NCBI GenBank assembly: GCA_965230535.1
Contig: OZ246010.1
Span: 806,001 to 870,000, forward strand
Direction: 5' to 3'
DNA: 64,000 bases
Source of the DNA: JAUILH01 sp965230535
GTDB taxonomy: Bacteria > Bacteroidota > Bacteroidia > Flavobacteriales_D > JAUILH01
In this document: in pieces, positions 43,693-53,523 of the stretch
How the letters are laid out: every line of letters starts with the position of its first letter
Position numbering within the stretch: position 1 is the first letter of the stretch
Program-made: the position numbers and the translations under genes
The notes under the pieces: model-generated
What the model was told of the DNA's origin: nothing
What the model saw: only the letters and a program-made list of their open reading frames with translations
The model's database searches: none

Positions 43693-46467
43693 GTGAACGG
43701 TAAAAAGAACATTATTATCAGAGGAGCAAGGGTACACAACCTTAAAAATGTTGATCTCGATATTCCAAAAAATAAGTTTGTAGTCATCACAGGATTAAGT
43801 GGTTCCGGTAAATCTTCATTGGCTTTTGACACGCTCTATGCGGAAGGACAAAGACGCTATGTTGAAAGTTTATCGTCTTACGCCAGGCAGTTTTTAGGTC
43901 GACTGGATAAACCGGAGGTTGATATGATCAAAGGAATTTCACCTGCCATTGCCATTGAGCAAAAGGTAAGCTCCACTAATCCAAGGTCTACGGTGGGTAC
44001 AATTTCCGAGATTTATGAGTATTTAAGACTGTTATATGCCCGAATTGGCAAAACCTACTCTCCCATCAGCGGAAATATCGTTAAAAAACACAGAATTGAA
44101 GATGTGATGGATTTTTTGGCCAGTAAGGAAGATGGCGAAAAAGTCATGTTAAGTTGTCCGCTGATTATCCCTGAAGACAGAGATGCCTCAAAACATTTGG
44201 AAATTCTGTCTCAGCAAGGATTTTCCAGATTGTTGGTCAACTCAAAAACCGTTTCGTTTGAAGATTACACGGAAAACACGAAAGATGATGTTGAGCTTCT
44301 GGTTGATCGTTTTGTTGTAAAAAATGAAGATCAGGATAACCTCAACCGGATCATGGACTCTGTTCAAACCGCTTTTTACGAGGGACATGGAGAATGTTTC
44401 CTTCATTTCAAAGATAGAGACAAAACCCCATTCAGCAATCGATTTGAGCTGGACGATATGGTGTTTGAGGAACCAAGTGATAATTTCTTCAGTTTCAATA
44501 GTCCGGTGGGCGCTTGCAAGACTTGCGAAGGTTTTGGAAACGTGATTGGAATAGATCCCGATCTGGTTATTCCGGATAAATCCAAATCTATTTATGAAGG
44601 CGCCATTGCTTGTTGGGAGAGTGCTTCAATGGAAATGTGGAAGCATAATTTATTGGTGAATGCAGACAAGTTTGATTTCCCTGTCCACAAACCATATCAT
44701 GAACTTACAGCTGAACATAAACAGTTGTTGTGGGATGGGAATTCTCATTTCAAAGGACTTCATGAGTTTTTCAATTTCATAGAAAGTAAGATTTACAAGA
44801 TTCAATACAGAGTGATGTTGAGTCGATACAGAGGTAAAACTCCCTGTCACGATTGTAAGGGAAGTCGCATTAGAAAAGATGCTGGCTACGTTAAAATTGA
44901 TGGAAAGAACATTCAGGAACTATTGGTCTCTCCTATCAGCAAGTGCCTCTCTTTTTTCGAGGGTATTCAACTCAACGAACACGATACTCAGGTAGCTAAC
45001 AGATTGCTCAAAGAAATTACCAGCCGACTTAAATATTTATGTGATGTGGGGCTGGGCTATCTCAACCTCAACCGTTCAGCCGGAACTTTATCCGGTGGAG
45101 AATCACAAAGAATTAACCTGGCCACTTCTTTGGGAAGTAGCTTGGTAGGCTCCATGTATATTTTAGATGAACCTAGTATTGGTTTACACCCCAGAGATGG
45201 AGAACGCCTGATTTCCGTACTCCGTTCTCTTCAGGAAATTGGAAATACTGTGATTGTGGTTGAGCATGAGGAAGACATGATGCAGGAAGCTGATCATATC
45301 ATCGACATGGGACCTATGGCAGGTAGCTACGGTGGTGAAGTTGTATTCTCCGGTGCACACAAGGAACTGGTTAAATCTAAGGACAGTCTTACTGCCGATT
45401 ACCTTCTCAAGAGAAAACGAATTCCGATTCCTGCTTCAAGAAGAAAGTCTGCCTATTCCATATTATTGGAGGGAGCACGTGAGAACAACCTCAAAAATGT
45501 AACTGTCGATTTCCCTTTAAATACTCTGACTTGCGTCACGGGGGTAAGTGGTTCAGGAAAATCAACTCTGGTTCGTCAGGTACTCTACCCGGGACTCAAA
45601 AAATTGATGGGACAATCTGCGGGAAAAACGGGAGAGCATGATGCGATTACAGGAGATTGGGGAACACTGAATGCGGTTGAAATGATTGACCAAAATCCAA
45701 TTGGAAAATCGTCAAGATCTAACCCGGTAACTTACGTTAAAGCTTACGATGAAATCAGGCAGTTGTATGCATCTATGCAGTTATCTAAAATCAATGGTTA
45801 CAAACCTTCTCACTTCTCTTTGAACGTGCCAAGCGGAAGATGTGATGCTTGTGAGGGTCTGGGACAGATCAAGATTGAGATGCAGTTTATGGCAGATGTT
45901 TACCTGGATTGTGAATCATGCAAAGGAGAACGTTTTAGAGACGAAATACTGGAAGTAAAATTCAAAGACAAACACATTTCCGACATTCTTAAAATGACGG
46001 TTGATGATGCCATAGAATTTTTCAGTGGTTCAGATTTAAGATCGTGCAAAAAGATAGTTGACAAGATTATGCCGCTTCAGGAAGTTGGTTTGGGCTACAT
46101 GCAACTTGGACAATCTTCGAATACCCTGAGTGGTGGTGAAGCCCAACGTGTTAAACTGGCTTCTTTCCTTGCTAAAGGAGAACAACAAACGAAAACCCTG
46201 TTCATTTTTGATGAACCAACCACCGGACTGCATTTCCACGACATTAACTTCCTGTTAAAAGCATTGAATAAATTGGTAGACAGAGGACATTCTGTGCTAA
46301 TTATCGAACATAACGGAGACGTGATTAAGAATGCCGATTGGGTGATAGACATAGGTCCTGAAGGTGGCGAAAAAGGCGGCAATGTCATCTTTGAAGGTAC
46401 CCCGGAAGATCTGGTTAAAGACAAAAAATCTTACACCGGTAAATTCCTAAAAGAAAAACTGGCTTAA
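43693..46467 (+). CDS. uvrA: Excinuclease ABC subunit A
   Basis: A 924-residue UvrA, the damage-recognition ATPase of nucleotide excision repair. Two ABC cassettes are clear: Walker A GLSGSGKSSLAFD and GVSGSGKSTLV, signatures LSGGESQRINLA and LSGGEAQRVKLA, and Walker B ILDEPSIGLH and IFDEPTTGLHFHD. Zinc-binding CxxC pairs occur at CKTCEGFG, CHDCKGS and CDACEGLG / CESCKGE. The start is GTG 43693 (MNGKKNIIIRGA), just after the T-rich intergenic region. It is followed 17 bases later by a secreted propeller protein gene, probably co-transcribed. Confidence 0.97.
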   Translation: MNGKKNIIIRGARVHNLKNVDLDIPKNKFVVITGLSGSGKSSLAFDTLYAEGQRRYVESLSSYARQFLGRLDKPEVDMIKGISPAIAIEQKVSSTNPRSTVGTISEIYEYLRLLYARIGKTYSPISGNIVKKHRIEDVMDFLASKEDGEKVMLSCPLIIPEDRDASKHLEILSQQGFSRLLVNSKTVSFEDYTENTKDDVELLVDRFVVKNEDQDNLNRIMDSVQTAFYEGHGECFLHFKDRDKTPFSNRFELDDMVFEEPSDNFFSFNSPVGACKTCEGFGNVIGIDPDLVIPDKSKSIYEGAIACWESASMEMWKHNLLVNADKFDFPVHKPYHELTAEHKQLLWDGNSHFKGLHEFFNFIESKIYKIQYRVMLSRYRGKTPCHDCKGSRIRKDAGYVKIDGKNIQELLVSPISKCLSFFEGIQLNEHDTQVANRLLKEITSRLKYLCDVGLGYLNLNRSAGTLSGGESQRINLATSLGSSLVGSMYILDEPSIGLHPRDGERLISVLRSLQEIGNTVIVVEHEEDMMQEADHIIDMGPMAGSYGGEVVFSGAHKELVKSKDSLTADYLLKRKRIPIPASRRKSAYSILLEGARENNLKNVTVDFPLNTLTCVTGVSGSGKSTLVRQVLYPGLKKLMGQSAGKTGEHDAITGDWGTLNAVEMIDQNPIGKSSRSNPVTYVKAYDEIRQLYASMQLSKINGYKPSHFSLNVPSGRCDACEGLGQIKIEMQFMADVYLDCESCKGERFRDEILEVKFKDKHISDILKMTVDDAIEFFSGSDLRSCKKIVDKIMPLQEVGLGYMQLGQSSNTLSGGEAQRVKLASFLAKGEQQTKTLFIFDEPTTGLHFHDINFLLKALNKLVDRGHSVLIIEHNGDVIKNADWVIDIGPEGGEKGGNVIFEGTPEDLVKDKKSYTGKFLKEKLA

Positions 46468-46484
46468 TTATAGCTGTAACTCAT

Positions 46485-47336
46485 ATGATGAAAACCTTAT
46501 TCATCTTCATACCATTTCTGACGATTAATATGTCGTACGCGCAATTCAAGTGTGAGTTATTGGGCAAACTACCCGGTAAACTTCAGGAATCTTCGGGATT
46601 GGTGTTTGAAAACGAAAACAGTTTATGGACATTGAATGATGGAGGCAATGGCTCCTATTTGTATAACATAGATTCAACCGGAGAAGTTGTTAGGAAAGTC
46701 GAAATCAAGGACCACAAAAATTACGACTGGGAATCGCTTCATTTATCGGATAACGGTTACCTCTACATTGGTGATTTTGGGAACAATGCCAATAAAAGGA
46801 AACACCTGAAAATCCTAAGAATCAAATTTTCAAAACTAATCGGTGGCGAATCCTTCAAAGTCAAAGAAATTGAATTCTCATATGAAGATCAGGATGAATT
46901 TCCGCCAAAAGACAAAAATAAAATCTACGATTGTGAAGCCATGGTAGTAGTGGAAGACAGTATCTATCTTATCACTAAAAACAGAACCAAACCTTTTGAC
47001 GGTCAAATCCACATCTATTCAATGCCAGCTACCCCGGGCAAATACAAAGCTCGTCATCATTCGGTCTACGATTCTGGCATCAATTCTATGTATTACGGTT
47101 GGATTACGGATGCAGACCTTCACAATGGTCACTTATACCTGCTATCACACAACAAGTTTTTTAAGATTCCGAATTTTGGAAAAAATCCATTGGTTAAAAG
47201 GAAACTAAAGACATTCAGACTCTCTAGTTACTCGCAAAAAGAAGCAATCGCATTCGGACATAATCGAACTTTTTATTTAACGGACGAAAAATTTGGCATT
47301 CTAGGCCCAAAACTTTACAAAGTAACCTTACCTTAG
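46485..47336 (+). CDS. Secreted beta-propeller-like protein
   Basis: A 283-residue exported protein: signal peptide (FIFIPFLTINMSYAQ, cleavage near 20) followed by about six propeller-like beta repeats, for instance GLVFENENSLWTLNDGGNGSYLYNID, DWESLHLSDNGYLYIGDFGNNANKRK and YGWITDADLHNGHLYLLSHN. The pattern is like SdiA-regulated/esterase-like phytase-fold proteins, but catalytic residues are not identifiable. No sorting domain. It is 17 bases after uvrA and 29 bases before the propeller/SpoIIE gene. Function unknown. Confidence 0.65.
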   Translation: MMKTLFIFIPFLTINMSYAQFKCELLGKLPGKLQESSGLVFENENSLWTLNDGGNGSYLYNIDSTGEVVRKVEIKDHKNYDWESLHLSDNGYLYIGDFGNNANKRKHLKILRIKFSKLIGGESFKVKEIEFSYEDQDEFPPKDKNKIYDCEAMVVVEDSIYLITKNRTKPFDGQIHIYSMPATPGKYKARHHSVYDSGINSMYYGWITDADLHNGHLYLLSHNKFFKIPNFGKNPLVKRKLKTFRLSSYSQKEAIAFGHNRTFYLTDEKFGILGPKLYKVTLP

Positions 47337-47365
47337 TTTGTTCGTAGTTAGCTATTCGTAACTAA

Positions 47366-50300
47366 ATGAAAGGGATTTTACTCATATTGCTGGCCTCACT
47401 TTCTTTCCATCTATTTGGACAGCAATACAACTTCCGTCAATATAGTGTTGAGCACGGACTTCCAAGGTCAAGTGTATATGCTTTACATGAAGACAGTCAG
47501 GGCTACCTTTGGGTTGGACTTGAAGGTGGTGGTGTAGCCAAGTTCGATGGCTACCATTTTGAGGAAATCTCTATGACTGACGGGCTGCCTTCTCAGAATG
47601 TAAGAGCCGTTATTGAAGGAGACAACGGATCTATGTGGTTTGGAACTACCGAAGGTCTGGTAAAATACGACGAAGGAAAAATCAAAATATATACTGAAGC
47701 CGATGGTTTGGTTCACAATTACGTAAGAACCCTTTGTATTGACAAAGATGGCATCCTATGGATCGGTACCAATGGCGGTATGAGCACATTTGATGGTAAA
47801 ACCTTTACCAATTATGTCGCTCCCGATCAGATTCCTCACAAAAAAGTACGTGTCATCATTAAAGATCATATGGAGCGAATATGGGTGGGATCCAATGGTG
47901 GTGTGATGATTTATGAGGATGGCGTGAATACTGAGAAGTTTGACATCACCAACATTCTTCCTGACAATACAGTTCTAGAGATTGCCGAAGACAGTAAGTC
48001 CACTATGTGGCTTGGAACCAAGAACGGGGTGGTTGCCATCAGCGAAAAGGACACCTTGATTTACGACATGTCGCATGGACTCATCAACAACAGGGTTCGA
48101 GCTATTGAGGAAGATCGATTTGGCGACATTTGGTTTGGAACAAGAACCGGAGTTTCCAGGTTTGACGGGGAAGAATTTCATCCCTATACAGAAGAAAACC
48201 GATTAAGTCACAACAGAATTCGTGACATACTCAGAGATTCTCAAGGGAACCTGTGGTTTGCAACTTACTATGGTGGACTGTGCAGGTATTCCGGAAATGA
48301 CTTCATTGCTTATACTACCAACGAAGGCCTCATTAGCGACCAGGTATTCACCATCAACGAAGACCGAATGCATGATATCATTGTTGGAACTTTTGACGGA
48401 GTGAGTAAAATCAAATTCAAGCATCAGAGAATTGTTACCATCAACAACATCACCGAAAATAGTGGTCTAACGGGAGATAAAGTCTACTGCGTGCTAAAGG
48501 ATGATAAGGACTATTATTGGCATGGAACCAACTTTGGAATCACCATTAGTAAAGACAGTTCATTTTGGCCCATTGGTCCTGAACAAGGTTTAGATCCGGA
48601 AGATATTTACACCATTTATGATGACCATCGTGATCAATATTGGCTTGGAACTTCAGACGGTTTATTTCTCATTCATTTTGAGTCGATAGACGATTACCAG
48701 ATCATCTCTTTTCCCGAATTGGACTCATTGATGAATGGATCTGATGTACTGGCTATTTGTCAGGATCCGTTTAAGAATATTTGGTTTGGATATAGAAATG
48801 GAGACATTGGCTGCCTCTCACCAGAAGGCGAATTCATCAAACCCAAAATTGATCAGGAAATTTCCAATATCATCAACATCACTCTGGCAGATGGCTACTT
48901 GTGGATTGGAACAGACTCCAGAGGTTTGTTCAGAGTCGAATTACCCGAAAATGGCTTAGACAAGGTCTTACATGCCGATAATTTCACCGTAAAAAACGGG
49001 CTGGGATCCAATCATATCTACTCCTTCCTGAGAGATGATAAAGGCAACTATTGGCTTGGTTATGAAAATGGATTGGACAAAATCACACTCAACAGTGAGT
49101 TAAAGATCACCCATATCAAACATTACAGTCGTGAACATGGTTTATTTGGACAGGAGATTCATGAGAATGCCAGCTTCATGGACTCTGAAAATAAACTCTG
49201 GTTCGGTACAGTGGAAGGTGCAGCAGTCTTCAACAATTCTTACGACATTCTAAACGACAAGGCTCCGATTCTGCACATGAAATCGGTGAAAATTCAGGGG
49301 AAAGAAAAACTCAACGTTAAACAAGAAGATGATTTCCAGAGTGTTTATTTTGAAAACGACATTCCTAAAAACCTTGACCTCCCCTATTACAAAAACTCGA
49401 TTAATTTCAACTTTGTTGCCATTAACCTAAGCTCTCCTGAAGGTACCAAATACAAATGGAAACTAGAAGGTTGGGATTCTGACTGGTCGGAGCCAAGTAG
49501 ACGACAATCCGTTACTTACACCAACTTACCTCCTGGCAAATATCGCTTTAGAGTCATGGCTTCCAATGAAAATGGTATTTGGACTGAGCAATCACTTGAC
49601 ATCAATTTTGAAATCAATGCCCCATTCTGGCAAACCTGGTGGTTCATTTTACTTGTTGTATTGTTTGGACTCCTTTTATTCATGGGTATCATGAGGCTTA
49701 GGAACAGAAGACTGCTTAAGGATAAACTCAAACTTGAAGCACAGATTCATGAGGCCACTGAAACGATTAGAAAAGAGAAACACGTCATTGAAGAACAGAG
49801 CAAAGAAATCGAGTTCCAAAAAGATGAATTGTCCGAAATCAACAAATCGATAACAGACAGTATTAACTACGCACAGAGAATTCAAAAAGCGATTATGAGG
49901 CCAAACAAGAGTGCCTACAATACGCTTGAAGGAAAGAACTTCATTCTATACAAACCGAAAGACATTGTTAGTGGTGATTTCTATTGGTTAAAAGACATTG
50001 ACAGTTGCTCATACATTGCAGCCGCAGACTGCACCGGACATGGCGTTCCAGGAGCTTTCATGAGCATGATTGGCATTACCTATCTGGATCAAATCATAGG
50101 TCTGAATAAACAATACGACCCAGGCAAAATTTTGGGCGAATTGAGAAACAATGTGATTGAAGCGTTGAGAAACGAAAGCTCTGACAAAGCCAAAGATGGG
50201 ATGGACATTTCCTTCTGTCGAATCATTTGGAAAGACAAGCGAATCGAATTTTCGGGCGCCAACAATCCTATTTACATCATTAGAAAAGGAGAACTGATTG

Positions 50301-50599
50301 AGATAAAGGGCGATAAAATGCCGGTTGGTGAGCATGTGTTGGACGATCAACCGTTTACAACACATCACGCAGAAATTGAAGAAGGAGATATGCTCTTCTT
50401 GTTCTCAGATGGCTATGCCGATCAGTTCGGAGGTGAGAAGGGCAAGAAATTCATGTACAGACGTTTCAAAGAGTTGCTCATAGAAAATGCAGAAAAGGAT
50501 CTGGAATTCCAGAAACAGAAGCTCACTGATGCTTTTGAAGCCTGGAAAGCGGATCATGAACAGGTAGACGATATTTTAGTAATAGGTATTTCAATATGA
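47366..50599 (+). CDS. Transmembrane sensor: double beta-propeller, Y_Y_Y domain and SpoIIE-type PP2C phosphatase
   Basis: A 1077-residue sensor. After a signal peptide, 14 two-component-regulator propeller repeats are countable between residues about 30 and 640 (e.g. LWVGLEGGGVAKFDG, MWFGTTEGLVKYDEG, IWFGTRTGVSRFDG, YWLGYENGLDKIT), enough for two seven-bladed propellers. A Y_Y_Y domain (about 690-765, LEGWDSDWSE..LPPGKYRFRV), one membrane helix (about 775-795), a coiled coil (about 800-860) and a SpoIIE phosphatase domain (DIVSGDFYW, AAADCTGHGVPGAFMS) follow. It would turn periplasmic ligand binding into Ser/Thr phosphatase activity on an anti-anti-sigma-type protein. No partner switch genes are adjacent. 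It overlaps the HAD gene by four bases. Confidence 0.88.
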   Translation: MKGILLILLASLSFHLFGQQYNFRQYSVEHGLPRSSVYALHEDSQGYLWVGLEGGGVAKFDGYHFEEISMTDGLPSQNVRAVIEGDNGSMWFGTTEGLVKYDEGKIKIYTEADGLVHNYVRTLCIDKDGILWIGTNGGMSTFDGKTFTNYVAPDQIPHKKVRVIIKDHMERIWVGSNGGVMIYEDGVNTEKFDITNILPDNTVLEIAEDSKSTMWLGTKNGVVAISEKDTLIYDMSHGLINNRVRAIEEDRFGDIWFGTRTGVSRFDGEEFHPYTEENRLSHNRIRDILRDSQGNLWFATYYGGLCRYSGNDFIAYTTNEGLISDQVFTINEDRMHDIIVGTFDGVSKIKFKHQRIVTINNITENSGLTGDKVYCVLKDDKDYYWHGTNFGITISKDSSFWPIGPEQGLDPEDIYTIYDDHRDQYWLGTSDGLFLIHFESIDDYQIISFPELDSLMNGSDVLAICQDPFKNIWFGYRNGDIGCLSPEGEFIKPKIDQEISNIINITLADGYLWIGTDSRGLFRVELPENGLDKVLHADNFTVKNGLGSNHIYSFLRDDKGNYWLGYENGLDKITLNSELKITHIKHYSREHGLFGQEIHENASFMDSENKLWFGTVEGAAVFNNSYDILNDKAPILHMKSVKIQGKEKLNVKQEDDFQSVYFENDIPKNLDLPYYKNSINFNFVAINLSSPEGTKYKWKLEGWDSDWSEPSRRQSVTYTNLPPGKYRFRVMASNENGIWTEQSLDINFEINAPFWQTWWFILLVVLFGLLLFMGIMRLRNRRLLKDKLKLEAQIHEATETIRKEKHVIEEQSKEIEFQKDELSEINKSITDSINYAQRIQKAIMRPNKSAYNTLEGKNFILYKPKDIVSGDFYWLKDIDSCSYIAAADCTGHGVPGAFMSMIGITYLDQIIGLNKQYDPGKILGELRNNVIEALRNESSDKAKDGMDISFCRIIWKDKRIEFSGANNPIYIIRKGELIEIKGDKMPVGEHVLDDQPFTTHHAEIEEGDMLFLFSDGYADQFGGEKGKKFMYRRFKELLIENAEKDLEFQKQKLTDAFEAWKADHEQVDDILVIGISI

Positions 50600-51249
50600 T
50601 TGAAGCAGTCATCTTTGATATGGACGGAATCATTATAGATTCTGAACCATTTTGGCGAAAAGCAGAAATGGATGTTTTTAAAGAGGTGGGCATCACACTC
50701 ACAGAAGAAGACTGCCTTAAAACTCTGGGATTTAGAATTGATGAAGTAGAGGATTTCTGGTTCGATCAACAACCATGGCCAAATAGGAAACGGGGAGAAG
50801 TTTCTGAAAAAATCGTTGACCAAATGGTGCACTATATCTCAAGTGAAGGTCAGGCCATGAAAGGTGTATACCACTCACTGGATTTGTTTGAATCTATGGA
50901 CTTACCTATGGCAATTGCAAGTTCCTCTCACATGCGTTTGATAGAGGCTGTTGTAGAACGACTGGATATTGGGAAATATTTTAAAACACTCTGTTCTGCG
51001 GAAAGTGAAGAATTTGGCAAACCTCATCCGGCCGTATTCATATCCGCGACCAAAGCATTGGATGTTGCCCCTGACAAATGTTTGATTATTGAAGATTCTC
51101 CAAGTGGTGTCATTGCAGCAAGAGCTTCAAAAGCAAAAGTCATTGCCATTCCGGAAGCTCATAACATAAATAAAGCTGAGATCAAGACTGCACATATTGA
51201 ACTCTCCAGTCTATTGCAAATTAACTCGGATTTAATTCTGGGGCTATAA
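50596..51249 (+). CDS. HAD-IA hydrolase, sugar phosphatase-like (HxpB/YniC group)
   Basis: A 217-residue haloacid dehalogenase family phosphatase. Motif I is FDMDGIIIDSEPFW with nucleophile and acid Asp, the cap follows, motif II lies in AIASSSHMRL, and motif IV is IIEDSPSGVIAARAS. The DSEPFWRKAE start matches the group of hexitol / 2-deoxyglucose-6-phosphate phosphatases (HxpB, YniC), close to beta-phosphoglucomutases. It dephosphorylates small sugar phosphates in the cytoplasm. The gene begins inside the SpoIIE gene (ATGA overlap), so both are co-translated. A functional link is not evident. Confidence 0.83.
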   Translation: MIEAVIFDMDGIIIDSEPFWRKAEMDVFKEVGITLTEEDCLKTLGFRIDEVEDFWFDQQPWPNRKRGEVSEKIVDQMVHYISSEGQAMKGVYHSLDLFESMDLPMAIASSSHMRLIEAVVERLDIGKYFKTLCSAESEEFGKPHPAVFISATKALDVAPDKCLIIEDSPSGVIAARASKAKVIAIPEAHNINKAEIKTAHIELSSLLQINSDLILGL

Positions 51250-51380
51250 GTACAACCTTAACCACACTTACTTTGGGATATAATTTTCTCTATTTAAAGC
51301 GCCAAGATTGTACATTTATCAATCCAATAAGCTTTAAACGACCATTTTTATTTAACTTGGTCGACCTAAATAAAATTTAA

Positions 51381-52292
51381 ATGGCAAAAATTCTTGTAAC
51401 TGGAGGAGCTGGTTTTATCGGAAGTCATCTCGTGAAAAATTTGGTTGAACTTGGACATAAAGTTGTGGTTGTGGACATATTGCTGAGAGGAAATAAGATT
51501 GACTCAGAAATAATGAAGACGATTGAATTTCATAAAATAGATGTTAAATCTAGGGAAGATATACTAAGAGTATCAGAGGGGTGTGATTATATCTACCATT
51601 TTGCTGCAGTTTTAGGTGTTGATGTCGTTGCTGATAACCCTGTTGAAACTATGGATACCGAAATTTTAGGTATGCAAAACATTGTTGAAGCCCATATGAC
51701 ACATGGAATTAAAAAATTAATTTACGCCTCAACAAGCGGTATTTATGGTCACTCTGCAATTTCAGATAGTGTGGTGGAAAATGTGATTGTTGATCCCAGA
51801 ACCAGCTATGCTATTGCAAAAAGATACAATGAGATTTATTTAGGAGCGCAGTACGAAGAAAAAGGATTGAAATCGGTATCATTAAGATTCTTTAATGTGT
51901 ATGGACAGGGACAAGACAATCGAATGGTTGTTCCCAGATTTTTTGAACAAGCCAAAGCCAACCGACCTATAACGGTTTATGGAACTGGTGAGCAAACCAG
52001 GGACTTCACATACATTGACGATACTATTAAGGCCTGTATAGAGTTAATGAAAAAAGTGGACGGTTGTGAAATTTTTAATGTTGCAAACGAATCCGAATAT
52101 TCTATTGGAGATTTGGCAACATTAATCAAAGAAATGACCAATTCCGAGTCTGAAATAAAATTCATTGAAGCCCCTAAAAAGAGGTATGATTATGAAGTAG
52201 AAAGAAGGATTGGCAACTCGGCAAAATTGTTTAATGCAATAGGATACAAGCCTACTACTACTTTGAGAGAAGGTCTAAATAATATTATCTAA
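51381..52292 (+). CDS. NAD-dependent sugar epimerase/dehydratase
   Basis: A 303-residue extended SDR: VTGGAGFIGSHL near residue 6, ASTSGIYG near 115 and the catalytic YAIAK near 140. The substrate is a nucleotide sugar. The sequence stands between UDP-glucose 4-epimerase-like and dTDP-type branches and cannot be assigned closer. It opens the second polysaccharide region, 131 bases after the HAD gene, and converges on a GT4 gene with six bases between stop codons. From here on the DNA becomes more AT-rich. Confidence 0.82.
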   Translation: MAKILVTGGAGFIGSHLVKNLVELGHKVVVVDILLRGNKIDSEIMKTIEFHKIDVKSREDILRVSEGCDYIYHFAAVLGVDVVADNPVETMDTEILGMQNIVEAHMTHGIKKLIYASTSGIYGHSAISDSVVENVIVDPRTSYAIAKRYNEIYLGAQYEEKGLKSVSLRFFNVYGQGQDNRMVVPRFFEQAKANRPITVYGTGEQTRDFTYIDDTIKACIELMKKVDGCEIFNVANESEYSIGDLATLIKEMTNSESEIKFIEAPKKRYDYEVERRIGNSAKLFNAIGYKPTTTLREGLNNII

Positions 52293-52298
52293 AGCCGT

Positions 52299-53519
52299 TT
52301 AACTACTTTTTACTATCTCCTCACAAAATTTTGTGTATTGAAGATCAGCGCTAAAATTATTTAGCCAATGTACTCTGGCATTTCTTCTTAATTCAGTAAT
52401 GTCGCTTGAAATAAGTTGTCTGATTTGTTCGCGTGCGAATCGTATATCGAAATCTTTACTTAATAAAATACCATGCCCTTTATTTACAACCTCTTTCATC
52501 CCTCCAACGTCAGTTGCTATAACAGGAATCCCAAAACTTATCGCTTCTTGAACAGAAACGGGCAATCCCTCCGTTGAACTTGTGGTAATGAAAAAGTCTA
52601 CAGAATTGGTCTTATAGAATTCATAGATTTCTGAATTTCTTACACTCCCAATAAACTCGTAAGAAAAATTAGGATTCTCCTTTTCCTTAGCCAGGTACTT
52701 TAATTCTTCATCAAGTACTCCTGAACCAAAATGTGTCCAGTGAATTTTTTGTCCCAGACCAGACAACAATTCTATAGTCAGTCCCAACCTCTTTAGGGGA
52801 ATCATATTTGCCACGGACACAAAATGCACAGTATCTGATTGAAACCATGGATTAATTCCATGATCTTGAGTTCCCCAATAAGCATGTTTAATCTTGTCTG
52901 GAAAAATCTTCAAATTCTTAATGTACCGCTCTCCTACCCGAGAATTTGGATAAATATTGCGTGCGTATTGATACACATAAGACCTATACGGTAAGTAATT
53001 GCCCTCGTGACGCTCATCGTATATGTCAAATCCACCTGAACGAGTAATGAAAAAAGTAATTTTGTTCTCCTCTTTTAATCTTGCCAAAGCCAAGCCCCAT
53101 TGATTGTTCCAAAAAGAATAATGATAATATGTGTTTGATTCTAAAAACTCTTTTTGTAGCAACTCAGCGTCATAAAAAGCTTTAGCCAATAGCACTACCC
53201 ATCGTCTGGCACGTTTTATATAAAACCTTTTTTTATTGGTTTTAAAAAATTCAATGATCCATCTTCGAAAAATTGCGACTCCTTCCTTTTTAAGCCGATT
53301 TTTTGTCGAAAAACGTTGATATGGAGCAAGGCCATTGCCATGGATCGTTTTTACTTTGGCATTTTTGGGTAACATTCTGGTTTGATCTCCTCTGGAATCA
53401 TGAGGAAAGACATATATTTCGTCGAAATTCTGACTCAAAATATCAATTTCGTTTTCAATAAATGTTTCTCCTTTTCCAAAAGGATATGTACTTGTATATA
53501 AACATAAAACCTTAGACAT
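52299..53519 (-). CDS. Glycosyltransferase family 4
   Basis: A 406-residue GT-B enzyme. The donor-binding region is STEGLPVSVQEAISFGIPVIATDVGGMKEVV near residues 335-365, with the EX7E-type glutamates and the glycine-rich turn. The N-terminal domain starts KVLCLYTSTYPFGKGETFIENEI, typical of GT4 proteins that export or modify lipid-linked sugars. Start at ATG 53519. The TTG 12 bases upstream would overlap the previous gene's stop. It is four bases downstream of the acyltransferase gene on the same strand. Confidence 0.87.
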   Translation of the reverse strand: MSKVLCLYTSTYPFGKGETFIENEIDILSQNFDEIYVFPHDSRGDQTRMLPKNAKVKTIHGNGLAPYQRFSTKNRLKKEGVAIFRRWIIEFFKTNKKRFYIKRARRWVVLLAKAFYDAELLQKEFLESNTYYHYSFWNNQWGLALARLKEENKITFFITRSGGFDIYDERHEGNYLPYRSYVYQYARNIYPNSRVGERYIKNLKIFPDKIKHAYWGTQDHGINPWFQSDTVHFVSVANMIPLKRLGLTIELLSGLGQKIHWTHFGSGVLDEELKYLAKEKENPNFSYEFIGSVRNSEIYEFYKTNSVDFFITTSSTEGLPVSVQEAISFGIPVIATDVGGMKEVVNKGHGILLSKDFDIRFAREQIRQLISSDITELRRNARVHWLNNFSADLQYTKFCEEIVKSS

Positions 53520-53523
53520 GTGC

